Shown: in pieces, positions 34,760 to 44,726 of the stretch
Numbering within the stretch: the first letter of the stretch is position 1
Layout of the letters: every line of letters begins with the position of its first letter
From: Fulvivirga marina
Lineage (GTDB): Bacteria > Bacteroidota > Bacteroidia > Cytophagales > Cyclobacteriaceae
Assembly (NCBI RefSeq): GCF_016775155.1
Contig: NZ_JAEUGD010000042.1
Span: forward strand, 620,001 to 684,000
Direction of reading: 5' to 3'
DNA: 64,000 nt
Program-made: the position numbers and the translations under genes
The notes under the pieces: generated by a model
What the model was told of the DNA's origin: nothing
Databases searched by the model: none
The model's input: only the letters and a program-made list of their open reading frames with translations

Positions 34760-36490
34760 ATGGAGACACTAACCAAAACAGTTGGAGCTGAATTAAAAAT
34801 GACACAGACAATGACCGGTGCTGAAGCCGTCATTCAATCGCTTCTTGCAGAAGATGTCGATACTGTCTTTGGTTATCCCGGAGGGGCCATCATGCCCATT
34901 TACGATGCACTATTTGATTATCAGCATTTTATTAATCATGTATTGGTACGTCATGAACAGGGGGCAACACATGCAGCACAGGGCTTTGCCCGTGTAAGTG
35001 GTAAGGTTGGAGTATGTTTTGCCACTTCAGGGCCGGGGGCCACCAACCTCATTACCGGACTGGCAGATGCTATGATTGATTCCAACCCATTGGTGTGTAT
35101 AACGGGGCAAGTGGCATCACATCTTTTAGGAACTGATGCTTTTCAGGAGACTGATGTACTTGGTGTTTCAATGGCAGTTACCAAATGGAACTGCCAGGTG
35201 ACAAAAGCTGAAGATATTCCCGGAGCGATAGCCAAAGCTTTTTATATCGCTCGTTCAGGAAGGCCAGGCCCGGTATTGATAGATATTACAAAGGATGCTC
35301 AATTTGGACAGCTTGAGTTCAATTATGAACCCTGTGGAATAATCAGGAGTTATGTTCCAAAACAAAAGCTGGATATTGAAAAGGCCAGAGAGGCAGCAGA
35401 ACTGATCAATAATGCCAAAAAACCTTTCCTTCTCGTAGGCCAGGGGGTAATACTGTCACAGGCTGAACAGGTAGTGTTAAATCTTGTTGAAAAAGCGGAT
35501 ATACCGTTTGCCTGGACGCTAATGGGACTTTCTGCAATGCCTACCGACCATGAATTAAATATGGGTATGCTCGGTATGCACGGCAACTATGCACCAAATA
35601 TAAAAACCAATGAGTGTGATGTGTTGATTGCTGTGGGTATGCGATTTGACGATCGTGTTACCGGCGATGTTTCCAAATATGCCAGGCAGGCGAAGGTTAT
35701 CCATATCGAAATAGATCCGGCTGAAATCGATAAGATTATTCCTGCTGATGTACCGTTGTTGGCAGATGCAAAAGAAGCAGTATCAATTCTTAGTGAATTG
35801 GTGCTCCCTAATAAGCATGCAGACTGGGTGGATAGCTTCCGCGAAATGGCTGCTATTGAAGAAGAAAAAATAATCACGAAAGACTTATTCCCTCAAAAAG
35901 AAGGGATGACCATGGGAGAGGTGGTTAGAAATGTATCCCAAAAGTTGGATGGAGATGGGGTGCTGGTTACGGACGTTGGTCAGCATCAGATGGCAGCTTC
36001 CAGGTACTTTCAGTTCAAAAGAACACGCAGCAATGTTACATCAGGGGGTCTTGGCACTATGGGGTTTGCTTTGCCGGCCGCTCTGGGTGCGAAGCTAGGG
36101 TGTCCGGAAAGGGATGTGGTAGCTGTTATAGGAGATGGAGGGTTCCAAATGACATTACAGGAGCTTGCAACCATTTACCAAACCAAAGCTGCTGTCAAAA
36201 TCCTTGTTCTCAACAACAATTTCCTAGGTATGGTACGGCAGTGGCAACAGCTGTTTTTTGATAAGAGATACTCTTTTACAGAAATGGTCAACCCTGATTT
36301 CGTCAAGGTCAGTGAGGCTTATGGGATACCTGCCCTTAAAGTAGAGGGCAGAGAAAATCTTGACGAAGGCCTCAAAACCATGCTCGAAACAGAGGGACCT
36401 TTCCTGCTGGAAGTTATGGTGGAGAAAGAAGATAACGTATTTCCAATGGTTCCTACCGGAGCTTCAGTTTCAGACATAAGATTAGAGTAA
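34760..36490 (+). CDS. ilvB: Acetolactate synthase large subunit
   Basis: 576-aa ThDP enzyme. The N-terminal GYPGGAIMPIYDALF and LVRHEQGATHAAQGFAR carry the ThDP glutamate; the C-terminal GDGGFQMTLQELATI is the ThDP/Mg motif. Condenses pyruvate with pyruvate or 2-oxobutyrate. The first 17 residues may be trimmed if translation starts at the in-frame ATG at 34799 (MTQTMTGAEAV). The regulatory subunit gene follows two bases after the stop. Confidence 0.95.
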   Translation: METLTKTVGAELKMTQTMTGAEAVIQSLLAEDVDTVFGYPGGAIMPIYDALFDYQHFINHVLVRHEQGATHAAQGFARVSGKVGVCFATSGPGATNLITGLADAMIDSNPLVCITGQVASHLLGTDAFQETDVLGVSMAVTKWNCQVTKAEDIPGAIAKAFYIARSGRPGPVLIDITKDAQFGQLEFNYEPCGIIRSYVPKQKLDIEKAREAAELINNAKKPFLLVGQGVILSQAEQVVLNLVEKADIPFAWTLMGLSAMPTDHELNMGMLGMHGNYAPNIKTNECDVLIAVGMRFDDRVTGDVSKYARQAKVIHIEIDPAEIDKIIPADVPLLADAKEAVSILSELVLPNKHADWVDSFREMAAIEEEKIITKDLFPQKEGMTMGEVVRNVSQKLDGDGVLVTDVGQHQMAASRYFQFKRTRSNVTSGGLGTMGFALPAALGAKLGCPERDVVAVIGDGGFQMTLQELATIYQTKAAVKILVLNNNFLGMVRQWQQLFFDKRYSFTEMVNPDFVKVSEAYGIPALKVEGRENLDEGLKTMLETEGPFLLEVMVEKEDNVFPMVPTGASVSDIRLE

Positions 36491-36492
36491 GC

Positions 36493-37032
36493 ATGATACG
36501 AAAATATACCATAAGCATATTTACAGAGAATTTTTTCGGCCTTCTCAATAGAGTAACTATCATATTCACCAGGAGAAGGATCAATATCGAAAGCCTGACG
36601 GTCTCAGAATCAGAGATCAAAGGAGTACACCGGTATACACTGGTGATAAAATCTGAAGAAGAGAGAGTCAAGAAACTGGTAAAACAGATTGAGAAGTTAG
36701 TAGATGTGCTTAAGGCCTTCTACTATATCAATGAGGAAACCGTTTTTCAGGAAATAGCCCTTTACAAAGTGTCTACTCACGCACTAAAAGAGGGTAGAAA
36801 TTTTGAGCGGCTGATCAGAGAACATCATGCACGAATGTTGACAGTGGAGTCTGAGTTCGTGGTTATTGAAAAGACCGGACATAAGGAGGAAACACAGGAA
36901 CTGCTGAGAGAACTGCAGCCCTTTGGAGTGCTCGAGTTTGCAAGGTCAGGTAGAGTGGCGGTTTCAAAGCCCATGAAAAAGCTTTCATCTTACCTCAAAG
37001 AGATGGAAGAAGAACAACTAGTAAGTGCATAA
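36493..37032 (+). CDS. ilvN: Acetolactate synthase small (regulatory) subunit
   Basis: 179 aa. The N-terminal ACT domain (about 3-75; YTISIFTENFFGLLNRVTII, RRRINIESLTVS) binds valine in this family, followed by the C-terminal IlvH-type domain (about 85-165). It should confer feedback control and full activity on the large subunit. Adjacent to ilvB, 55 bp before ilvC. Confidence 0.94.
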   Translation: MIRKYTISIFTENFFGLLNRVTIIFTRRRINIESLTVSESEIKGVHRYTLVIKSEEERVKKLVKQIEKLVDVLKAFYYINEETVFQEIALYKVSTHALKEGRNFERLIREHHARMLTVESEFVVIEKTGHKEETQELLRELQPFGVLEFARSGRVAVSKPMKKLSSYLKEMEEEQLVSA

Positions 37033-37087
37033 TGCCTTACAACATCATTTAAAAAGAATAATTAATAACAATAACCCTAATTAAGCT

Positions 37088-38134
37088 ATGGCTAAAATTA
37101 ATTTCGGCGGAGTAATCGAAGAAGTAGTTACCAGGAATGAATTTCCTTTGGAAAAAGCACGGGAGGTGCTAAAAGATGAAACGGTAGCCGTGATCGGATA
37201 TGGAGTACAAGGTCCAGGACAAGCATTGAACTTAAGAGATAATGGTATCAATGTGATTGTAGGGCAGAGAAAAGACTCTAAAACCTGGGATAAAGCTGTT
37301 GCCGATGGTTGGGAGCCAGGTAAAACGCTTTTTGAAATAGAAGAAGCTTGTGAAAGAGGTACTGTGATTCAATATCTACTTTCTGATGCGGGGCAAATTA
37401 CTCTATGGCCAACCGTAAAGAAGTATTTGACACCGGGTAAGGCACTATATTTCTCTCATGGCTTCGGAATCACTTATAAAGAAAGAACAGGAATAGTTCC
37501 CCCTGAAGATGTAGATGTAATCCTTATTGCACCAAAAGGTTCAGGTACCTCGCTGAGAAGAATGTTCCTGGAAGGGCGTGGACTTAACTCTAGTTATGCA
37601 ATATTTCAGGATGCTACTGGTAAAGCTAAAGACCGTGTTGTTGCACTTGGTATAGCTGTAGGTTCGGGCTACCTTTTTGAGACTACTTTTAAAAGAGAGG
37701 TTTATAGTGACCTTACTGGCGAAAGAGGTTCTTTGATGGGAGCTATCCAGGGTATTTTTGCAGCTCAGTATGAAGTTTTGAGAGCCAATGGTCATACACC
37801 ATCTGAAGCTTTCAATGAAACTGTTGAGGAATTGACTCAATCATTGATGCCACTTGTTGCGGAAAATGGTATGGATTGGATGTACGCCAATTGCTCTACT
37901 ACCGCGCAGAGAGGTGCTCTGGATTGGTGGAAGAAGTTTAGAGATGCTTCTAAGCCTGTATTTGAAGAGCTGTATACTGAGGTGGCCAAAGGAAATGAGG
38001 CTCAAAAATCAATAGACAGCAATAGCAAAGCGGATTATCGTGAAAAGCTCGAAGAGGAATTGAAAGAGCTGAGAGAATCTGAGATCTGGCAAGCTGGAGC
38101 TGAGGTAAGGAAGCTACGTCCGGAGAGTGCATAA
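37088..38134 (+). CDS. ilvC: Ketol-acid reductoisomerase
   Basis: 348 aa with the Rossmann motif VIGYGVQGPGQALNLRDNG, the catalytic-region HGFGITYKE, and the knotted C-terminal domain (YSDLTGERGSLMGAIQGIF). Isomerises and reduces acetolactate/acetohydroxybutyrate. The phosphate loop GQRKDSKTWDK with Arg and Ser residues suggests NADPH use (inference). Confidence 0.95.
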   Translation: MAKINFGGVIEEVVTRNEFPLEKAREVLKDETVAVIGYGVQGPGQALNLRDNGINVIVGQRKDSKTWDKAVADGWEPGKTLFEIEEACERGTVIQYLLSDAGQITLWPTVKKYLTPGKALYFSHGFGITYKERTGIVPPEDVDVILIAPKGSGTSLRRMFLEGRGLNSSYAIFQDATGKAKDRVVALGIAVGSGYLFETTFKREVYSDLTGERGSLMGAIQGIFAAQYEVLRANGHTPSEAFNETVEELTQSLMPLVAENGMDWMYANCSTTAQRGALDWWKKFRDASKPVFEELYTEVAKGNEAQKSIDSNSKADYREKLEEELKELRESEIWQAGAEVRKLRPESA

Positions 38135-38159
38135 ACGACTCCCTGGAAATTAAAATTTC

Positions 38160-38198
38160 ATCAAAAGTCCTTCAATTAAAGAGTTAAGGGCTTTTGAT
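38160..38198 (+). terminator. Hairpin between ilvC and ilvA, possible partial terminator
   Basis: ATCAAAAGTCCTT (38160-38172) pairs with AAGGGCTTTTGAT (38186-38198) over 13 bp with one G-U, followed by AATTTTAG. The T-run is weak, so it may only lower ilvA expression relative to the rest of the operon. Confidence 0.5.
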
Positions 38199-38255
38199 AA
38201 TTTTAGTAGAACTTCACGATGTGTAGAAAAGTGAGAGAGATAAATTATTAATGAA

Positions 38256-39518
38256 ATGCCTCGGACAAAAGTCAACAGAATATCGATAGACAATATACTC
38301 GCAGCAGCGGAAAATCTTAAAGGTGTAGCGATAAGAACCCCTCTGATGCCCAATCTTCATTTATCAGAGCGCTATAATGCCAAGATTCAACTTAAAAGAG
38401 AAGATCTTCAGGTGGTGCGGTCTTATAAAATTCGTGGGGCATATAATATGATCCAGAGCCTGAATGATGAGCAACTAAAAAATGGTGTGGCATGTGCCAG
38501 TGCAGGTAACCACGCACAGGGAGTAGCTTTGGCTTGTAGCCTGAAAAAGATCAAGGGCACAATTTTTATGCCTTCACCAACGCCAAGTCAAAAAGTAAAT
38601 CAGGTGAAGATGTTTGGTAAGAAGTATATTGATGTAGTACTTACAGGAGACACATTTGACGATGCTTTCCATGAGGCTATTGCTTTTTGTGAAAAGGGCG
38701 ATGTGGCTTTTATTCCGCCGTTTGATGATGAAAGGATCATCGAAGGGCAGGCCACAGTAGGCAAAGAGATACTTGAAGATAGTACTGAATCTGTTGATTA
38801 CCTTATTTTGCCCATTGGAGGTGGTGGATTAGCATCCGGGCTGGCCAGCTACTTTAAGGTACTATCCCCATCTACCAAAATCATTGGTGTGGAACCTGAG
38901 GGAGCTCCTGCAATGAAGAATTCCATAGAAAAGGGGGAGCTAGTAACACTGGATAATATTGACAAGTTTGTGGATGGCGCGGCAGTAAAAAGAGTGGGAG
39001 ATATAACTTTTGATATCTGTAAAGACCTGCTTGATGAAGTAATAACGGTGCCTGAAGGTTTAGTTTGCGGGGAGATATTGAGGCTGTATAATGAGCAGGC
39101 AATAGTGGTTGAGCCTGCCGGAGCCTTGTCCATAACTGCGTTGAACGTTTTGAAAGATAAAATTAAAGGAAAAAATGTGACCTGCGTTGTCAGTGGTAGT
39201 AACAATGATATTACTCGAACTATGGAAATCAAGGAACGTTCTTTACTATACGAAGGGCTAAAGCATTATTTTATAGTTAACTTCCCACAGAGAGCGGGAG
39301 CGTTAAGAGAATTTCTAACCGAAGTACTGGGTAAGAATGATGATATTACTCATTTTGAATACTCCAAAAAGAATAGCAGGGAAAGAGGACCGGCATTGAT
39401 AGGTATTGAATTGCAAAACAGGTTAGATCTCAAGCCATTAATGTCGAGGATGGAAGTGAAGAGGTTTAAATATGAGTATATTAATGATCAGCCCCAGCTA
39501 TTTCATTATTTAATTTAA
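38256..39518 (+). CDS. ilvA: Threonine ammonia-lyase (biosynthetic, single ACT-like domain)
   Basis: 420 aa. The PLP lysine lies in VVRSYKIRGAYNM (about 53-65), the phosphate-binding glycines in LPIGGGGLASGLAS. A C-terminal ACT-like domain (about 335-415; YFIVNFPQRAGALREFLTEVLG) is the isoleucine feedback site in this family. It deaminates threonine to 2-oxobutyrate, the entry to isoleucine. It is last in the ilv cluster, 121 bp after ilvC. Confidence 0.94.
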   Translation: MPRTKVNRISIDNILAAAENLKGVAIRTPLMPNLHLSERYNAKIQLKREDLQVVRSYKIRGAYNMIQSLNDEQLKNGVACASAGNHAQGVALACSLKKIKGTIFMPSPTPSQKVNQVKMFGKKYIDVVLTGDTFDDAFHEAIAFCEKGDVAFIPPFDDERIIEGQATVGKEILEDSTESVDYLILPIGGGGLASGLASYFKVLSPSTKIIGVEPEGAPAMKNSIEKGELVTLDNIDKFVDGAAVKRVGDITFDICKDLLDEVITVPEGLVCGEILRLYNEQAIVVEPAGALSITALNVLKDKIKGKNVTCVVSGSNNDITRTMEIKERSLLYEGLKHYFIVNFPQRAGALREFLTEVLGKNDDITHFEYSKKNSRERGPALIGIELQNRLDLKPLMSRMEVKRFKYEYINDQPQLFHYLI

Positions 39519-39542
39519 AATCCCTAAGTTGAATTTTAATAG

Positions 39543-39576
39543 AAAAGGCTTCCGATTTAAAACCGGAAGCCTTTTT
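39543..39576. terminator. Bidirectional terminator between ilvA and the metzincin gene
   Basis: AAAAGGCTTCCG (39543-39554) and CGGAAGCCTTTT (39564-39575) are perfect complements with a 9-nt loop, with T-runs on both strands. It serves the converging ilvA and metalloprotease genes. Confidence 0.9.
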
Positions 39577-39605
39577 GTTTATTCGTGTGCTAAGTGACTA
39601 GTGAA

Positions 39606-40781
39606 TTAAGGGCATTGCTCTCCTGGTTTGAGAGGTCTCGAGCTTTGAGAAACTGAGATTGTTTTAGTGCCAGCAGCTCCGCCATTAACAGTAACTGTAC
39701 CTCTTCTTGAAGGTTCACATACCATATTGTATGGAGCTACACTAATAGTAAAAGACCCACTATTGGAACCACTTGAAGGAGAAACAGAAATCCAGCTGGC
39801 ATTGTCGGTAACCGTCCAGCTTACGTTAGCGGAAACTGTAATAGTACGACTGCCTGATGTATAGCCAAAACTTACTGAAGTAGGAGAAACAGATAAAGTA
39901 GGATCACCGGGAGGGTTAGTTGATCCAGGGTACAAGGTGGTTAAAGCTGTAGCGTCATAGTTACTAAACTCCCCGTTTTCAGAACCGTTGAAACATGCAA
40001 GCATAATGGAGTTCATGTCAACATTTGTAGTAGATGGCGTACCTGGTATGTGTATGGCACCTACACCAGCGCTACCTTCATTACCTCCAGAACCACATGA
40101 AATTGAACGATTGAAGTAGTCTGTATGTCGTAGGCCTACACAATGCCCAATCTCATGAGTCATAACATGCTCAACTACGTTTAGACCATAATTGGAGGTT
40201 CCAGACTGGATCTCAACCCATTTATATGGATTTCCTCCCGATGGAAAACCAGCTCTTCCTCCACCACTACCAGATACTCGTGTTACTACAATGTCATAGT
40301 TGCTTGAGTTTGTTCCAAAGGCAAGTGTAAACGTAAGACCCAGGTTTAGATTGTTGTAATTGTCAACCGCCATCTGTAGAGCAGATCGCATAGTAGCATC
40401 CAGGTAAGAACTATTGGTGCCGCTGGCGTAGTAACCAAGTACTTTGATGGTTTTTGGAGAACTTACCTGGTTGGTAGTCCGATACTGCTCTGTTTTCGGG
40501 CCGTTACCCTCGTTATGTAACATTTCTTCCAGTAGTTTTGGAGAGATTTTGATGTCATTTTCAAGAACATAAACCTGTTCAGACTCTCCAGTAACGACAT
40601 TGTTGAATGTTTCAAATCGGATGTCGCTAACATCGAAGCCAAGTTTTGAAAACTGGGATAAGGTCTGTTCGTCTACCTGCGGTTCTTGAACGGGGTCAAC
40701 ATTAGGTTCTTCCGAGCAGGAGAACACCATAAATGCCAAGAACGCAACGATTCCCAGCAGTGAAATTCTGATCTTTTTCAT
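39606..40781 (-). CDS. Secreted lipoprotein metzincin with C-terminal BACON domain
   Basis: 391 aa. Signal peptide with lipobox MVFSC (Cys22). The catalytic zinc motif HEIGHCVGLRH (H-E-x2-H-x2-G-x2-H) marks a metzincin-like protease of the dual-action HEIGH type. A BACON domain occupies about 295-385 (LSVSPTSVSFGYTSGSRTIT, SWISVSPSSGSNSGSFTISV), a module often binding glycans or mucin in Bacteroidota. It is likely exposed on the cell surface and degrades external protein (inference). Convergent with ilvA; divergent from the PBP1C gene. Confidence 0.9.
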   Translation of the reverse strand: MKKIRISLLGIVAFLAFMVFSCSEEPNVDPVQEPQVDEQTLSQFSKLGFDVSDIRFETFNNVVTGESEQVYVLENDIKISPKLLEEMLHNEGNGPKTEQYRTTNQVSSPKTIKVLGYYASGTNSSYLDATMRSALQMAVDNYNNLNLGLTFTLAFGTNSSNYDIVVTRVSGSGGGRAGFPSGGNPYKWVEIQSGTSNYGLNVVEHVMTHEIGHCVGLRHTDYFNRSISCGSGGNEGSAGVGAIHIPGTPSTTNVDMNSIMLACFNGSENGEFSNYDATALTTLYPGSTNPPGDPTLSVSPTSVSFGYTSGSRTITVSANVSWTVTDNASWISVSPSSGSNSGSFTISVAPYNMVCEPSRRGTVTVNGGAAGTKTISVSQSSRPLKPGEQCP

Positions 40782-40963
40782 TTTCAGTTGGTTAAGTGAA
40801 TTAATGATTGTTTGATTAATTTTTATAAAGATATCGGGTGTGGGATATGGGGGAAATACCCGCTTTCGGGTAAAATTTTTTATACCTGAAAGTAGCTATG
40901 GGTTACTGATAAAAGATGGTTGATTTTCCTTCTTTTGAGTATTGATTTTACGACTTTTGCAAT

Positions 40964-43336
40964 GTGTGGAGCTATATTCGAAATAAAAAGAAGTGGTTTG
41001 TAGTGCTGGTCAGCTTAATGGTAATGCTAGGCTATTACCTGATGTTGCCGGAAAAACTATTTGATGCCCCTTATTCAACTACATTGGAGAGTAGAGATGG
41101 ACAATTGTTAGGAGCAGCAATTGCTTCTGATGGACAATGGCGTTTCGCAGAAGTAGATTCGGTGCCTGTTAAATTTGAAGAGGCACTTATACACTTTGAG
41201 GATGAAGATTTTTACTACCACCCTGGTTTCAATCCATTTTCATTGCTAAGGGCTACCTGGCAAAACCTGCGTTCGGGTAAGGTGGTAAGCGGAGGAAGTA
41301 CCATAACCATGCAACTCGTAAGGTTGAGTCGTCGCGATAAACCGCGTACCCTATGGCAAAAGTTAATTGAAATTGTATTGGCTACTCGCATTGAGTTTAC
41401 TTACTCGAAAGAAGAAATACTTAATATGTATGCTTCCCATGCACCTTTTGGAGGCAATGTAGTTGGTCTCAATACAGCTACCTGGCGATATTTCAACAGA
41501 GGGGCCGAAGATATTTCATGGGGAGAGGCAGCTTTGCTGGCTGTACTACCTAACAGCCCAGCTCTTATTCACCCAGGCAGGAACAGGGATGACTTGAGGG
41601 CTAAAAGAGATCGTTTACTGGATAAGTTACTTTCAGAAGGTGTGATTGACTCTTTGACCAATCAACTTGCGAAATCAGAATCCATACCAGACAAGCCCTT
41701 GCCACTGCCTCTGTTAGCGCCTCACTTACTGACCAGGGCTATAAAGGATGGTCATGAACAACGGAACATTACGAGTACAATAGATCTTTCTTTACAAAGG
41801 CGAGTATCTAGAATTGTTGATAACCATCATAGTACTTTGAGAGGTAATGAGGTGCACAATGCTGCGGCTATAGTTGCCAACGTTCGTTCAGGGGAAGTGC
41901 TTGCCTATGTAGGCAATGTTCGGCAGGCAGGTCGTGAACATAACAATTATGTAGATGTAATCACAGCTCCGAGAAGCACGGGCAGTATACTGAAACCCTT
42001 TCTTTATGCAGCTATGTTGGATGAAGGGCAGATCCTACCGTCATCACTTATTCCTGATGTTCCGGTTTTTATTAGTGGGTTTGCTCCTAAGAATTTCTCC
42101 CGGACATATGATGGTGCTGTACCGGCAGATCGGGCTTTGTCACGGTCACTGAATGTGCCTGCTGTACAAATGCTCAGACAATATCGCTATGAAAAATTTC
42201 ATTCCCTGCTGAAGGAACTCGGAATGACCACGCTGGTACAATCCCCTGATCACTATGGCTTGTCCCTTATACTTGGTGGGGCAGAAGGTACACTTTGGGA
42301 TATCAGTGGTATGTATGCAGGTCTTGCGAATACATTGAACCATTATAATAGTCATAGTGATAGATATCGGTATAGCGAGAGTAGTTACAAACCTTTACAT
42401 TATACAGTACAGGTATCAGGTAGTCAGGAGGAACGCTCGGATACCGGGATTCTTAGTGCAGCGGCAATTTATCATACCATGGAGGCCTTGCTTGAAGTTT
42501 ACAGACCTACAGAGGAGTCATCTTGGGAAATGTTTGATTCATCTCAAAAAATAGCATGGAAAACAGGTACCAGCTTTGGCTATCGGGATGCCTGGGCTGT
42601 GGGCGTAACTTCTGAGTACGTGGTAGGTATTTGGGTAGGAAATGCCGATGGAGAGGGGAGGCCAGGGCTGACAGGTTTACAGGCTGCAGCACCTTTAATG
42701 TTTGATGTTTTTGACATTTTACCTAAATCGTCCTGGTTTGATCAACCACTATCGGAAATGTTATCTATGAATATATGTAGGGAAAGTGGTTTCCGTGCCA
42801 CGGAGTTTTGTACTCAAATAGATACGATGCAGATCATTAAGTCAGGTGATCGGGTAAGGGGCTGCCCGTATCATAAGCCAGTACATCTTGATGTTAACGG
42901 ATATCGTGTTCATGCGGACTGTGAACCAGTGAGTAATATGGAGCATACTTCTTGGTTTGTATTACCACCTGTGCAGGAGTATTACTACAGGTCAAAAAAT
43001 CCGGCCTATAGAAAACTTCCGCCCTATCGTAAAGATTGCCTTTCAGATCAGGTGAGCATTGCCGCTATGGAGGTTATATATCCTAAAAAAAATTCTATTA
43101 TTTATATTCCTAAGGAGCTGGATGGAAGCTTGGGAAGTGCTGTTTTTGAAGTAGCTCACCGACGTCCCGAAACCACCATTTATTGGCATCTTAACAATCA
43201 GTTTGTTGGGGCAACAACCAGGATTCATCAGCTTTCTGTGAGTCCGCCGGCAGGAAATTATGAATTAACGCTAGTGGATGACAAAGGAAAATACATTGCT
43301 CAAAAATTTAAAATCATTTCAGAATCAGGTAAATAA
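40964..43336 (+). CDS. pbpC: Penicillin-binding protein 1C
   Basis: 790 aa from GTG. A membrane helix (about 10-28) is followed by GT51 transglycosylase (about 55-230; EDEDFYYHPGFNP, GGSTITMQLVRL), transpeptidase with Ser341 in GSILKP (about 290-600), and a BiPBP_C beta domain (about 690-785). PBP1C is the usual partner of bacterial alpha-2-macroglobulin; here that gene lies at 17719, 17.6 kb away. A downstream ATG (about residue 20) would cut into the membrane helix, so GTG is preferred. Confidence 0.92.
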   Translation: MWSYIRNKKKWFVVLVSLMVMLGYYLMLPEKLFDAPYSTTLESRDGQLLGAAIASDGQWRFAEVDSVPVKFEEALIHFEDEDFYYHPGFNPFSLLRATWQNLRSGKVVSGGSTITMQLVRLSRRDKPRTLWQKLIEIVLATRIEFTYSKEEILNMYASHAPFGGNVVGLNTATWRYFNRGAEDISWGEAALLAVLPNSPALIHPGRNRDDLRAKRDRLLDKLLSEGVIDSLTNQLAKSESIPDKPLPLPLLAPHLLTRAIKDGHEQRNITSTIDLSLQRRVSRIVDNHHSTLRGNEVHNAAAIVANVRSGEVLAYVGNVRQAGREHNNYVDVITAPRSTGSILKPFLYAAMLDEGQILPSSLIPDVPVFISGFAPKNFSRTYDGAVPADRALSRSLNVPAVQMLRQYRYEKFHSLLKELGMTTLVQSPDHYGLSLILGGAEGTLWDISGMYAGLANTLNHYNSHSDRYRYSESSYKPLHYTVQVSGSQEERSDTGILSAAAIYHTMEALLEVYRPTEESSWEMFDSSQKIAWKTGTSFGYRDAWAVGVTSEYVVGIWVGNADGEGRPGLTGLQAAAPLMFDVFDILPKSSWFDQPLSEMLSMNICRESGFRATEFCTQIDTMQIIKSGDRVRGCPYHKPVHLDVNGYRVHADCEPVSNMEHTSWFVLPPVQEYYYRSKNPAYRKLPPYRKDCLSDQVSIAAMEVIYPKKNSIIYIPKELDGSLGSAVFEVAHRRPETTIYWHLNNQFVGATTRIHQLSVSPPAGNYELTLVDDKGKYIAQKFKIISESGK

Positions 43337-43425
43337 CGGTCACTTTGGTTGGTAAAAATTGGTGAGTTAGTTATCTTATTTTAATTTTTACTATCTTTAT
43401 CTAGTAAATTTTTTAAACTAAAGAT

Positions 43426-44658
43426 ATGTTAGGCCAAGTAATTTCATGGAGGCTCAGGTTCTTGCCTCTGTTTTTTGTCGTTTTGCTAGCTTTCTCGAAT
43501 ACAGTATTTGCATCGGGAAATAATTCAGAACCTAATTCCACTGAAACTAGCTATGTTGTTATTGGTGCATTTGCTTATCAAAATAATGCAATTCGCTTTA
43601 CTGCATTTGCCAGGGAGCAAATGCTTGATGCCAACTATGCACTCAACCCTAATCGCAACTTATATTACGTATATGTATTTTCCTCGCCAAATGTAACTGA
43701 GGCGATTGAAGAAGTTCGTCGAGTAAGGACTATTCCAGGTTTTAGTGATGCTTGGGTGTATCAGGGACCTTTGGGTGAATCAACTATGTCCACACCAAGT
43801 GTTATTACATACAAAGAGGAAGACATTGAAGAAGTTGATGAGAGATACGAACCGGAAGAAATGAACGAAGAGCAGGTGGAGGAAAAAGATGAGCCGGAAA
43901 TGGTTGAAGAGAAAATAGACAATGGAATAGGTAAAAAGGAAGGGTACTACTATTTATACTTCAATGCAACTAACAAAAAGACATTGAAGGAAGTAAAAGG
44001 TAATGTTAAAATTCTGGATCTTGAAAGAATAAAGGAGATAGGAGAGGGGAAAACGCATGAAATTGTGGAACTGAAAGACCCGAATAACGGAACGGGTCGG
44101 ATTAAATTAATCAGCGACATATTTGGCTTCAGGGAAATACAACATGAAATTGACCTCGATGAGCCCGTTAATGATACTACCAGGACATATACATCTATGG
44201 TAGGAGATTCTATCATAGTGGACTTTGAACTTGAAAGATTTAAAAAGGGAGATGTGTTAGTGATGTACAATGTGTACTTTTTTATCGATGCTGCCATTAT
44301 GAAGCCTGAATCTGTATATGAACTCAATAATTTCCTTGATATGCTTTCTGAGAATGATAAATTAAAGGTGAGGATCCATGGACATACCAATGGAAACTCT
44401 AAGGGTAAAATAATTTACCTGAATCAGGATGATAAAAACTTTTTTAATATCAATGCCAACCATAAAGAAACTATCGGGAGTGCCAAGAAGCTATCCTTGT
44501 ATAGGGCAGAGACCATTAAGCAATGGATGTTGGAGCAAGGCATAAGTGAAGACCGGATTGAAGTAAAAGGCTGGGGTGGCAAAAGAATGTTATATGATAA
44601 GTTTGATCCTTTAGCCTATAAGAATGTTAGAGTGGAAGTAGAGATACTTGCAGAGTAA
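43426..44658 (+). CDS. Exported SPOR-like/OmpA-like protein (first paralog)
   Basis: 410 aa. Signal peptide (about 1-30), SPOR-like domain (about 40-115; SYVVIGAFAYQNNAIRFTAF, YYVYVFSS), acidic linker (about 125-165), a middle beta region, and a C-terminal OmpA domain (about 285-410; RIHGHTNG, KGWGGKRMLYD). OmpA domains bind peptidoglycan; SPOR domains bind denuded glycan strands. Likely a periplasmic or outer-membrane cell-wall linker. The same architecture follows in the next gene. Confidence 0.83.
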   Translation: MLGQVISWRLRFLPLFFVVLLAFSNTVFASGNNSEPNSTETSYVVIGAFAYQNNAIRFTAFAREQMLDANYALNPNRNLYYVYVFSSPNVTEAIEEVRRVRTIPGFSDAWVYQGPLGESTMSTPSVITYKEEDIEEVDERYEPEEMNEEQVEEKDEPEMVEEKIDNGIGKKEGYYYLYFNATNKKTLKEVKGNVKILDLERIKEIGEGKTHEIVELKDPNNGTGRIKLISDIFGFREIQHEIDLDEPVNDTTRTYTSMVGDSIIVDFELERFKKGDVLVMYNVYFFIDAAIMKPESVYELNNFLDMLSENDKLKVRIHGHTNGNSKGKIIYLNQDDKNFFNINANHKETIGSAKKLSLYRAETIKQWMLEQGISEDRIEVKGWGGKRMLYDKFDPLAYKNVRVEVEILAE

Positions 44659-44726
44659 AAAATATTAAGTTTGAACATGTACTTCTGCTATTTAGGGAAC
44701 TTTTACACTTACCCTCACTTGTTTTT

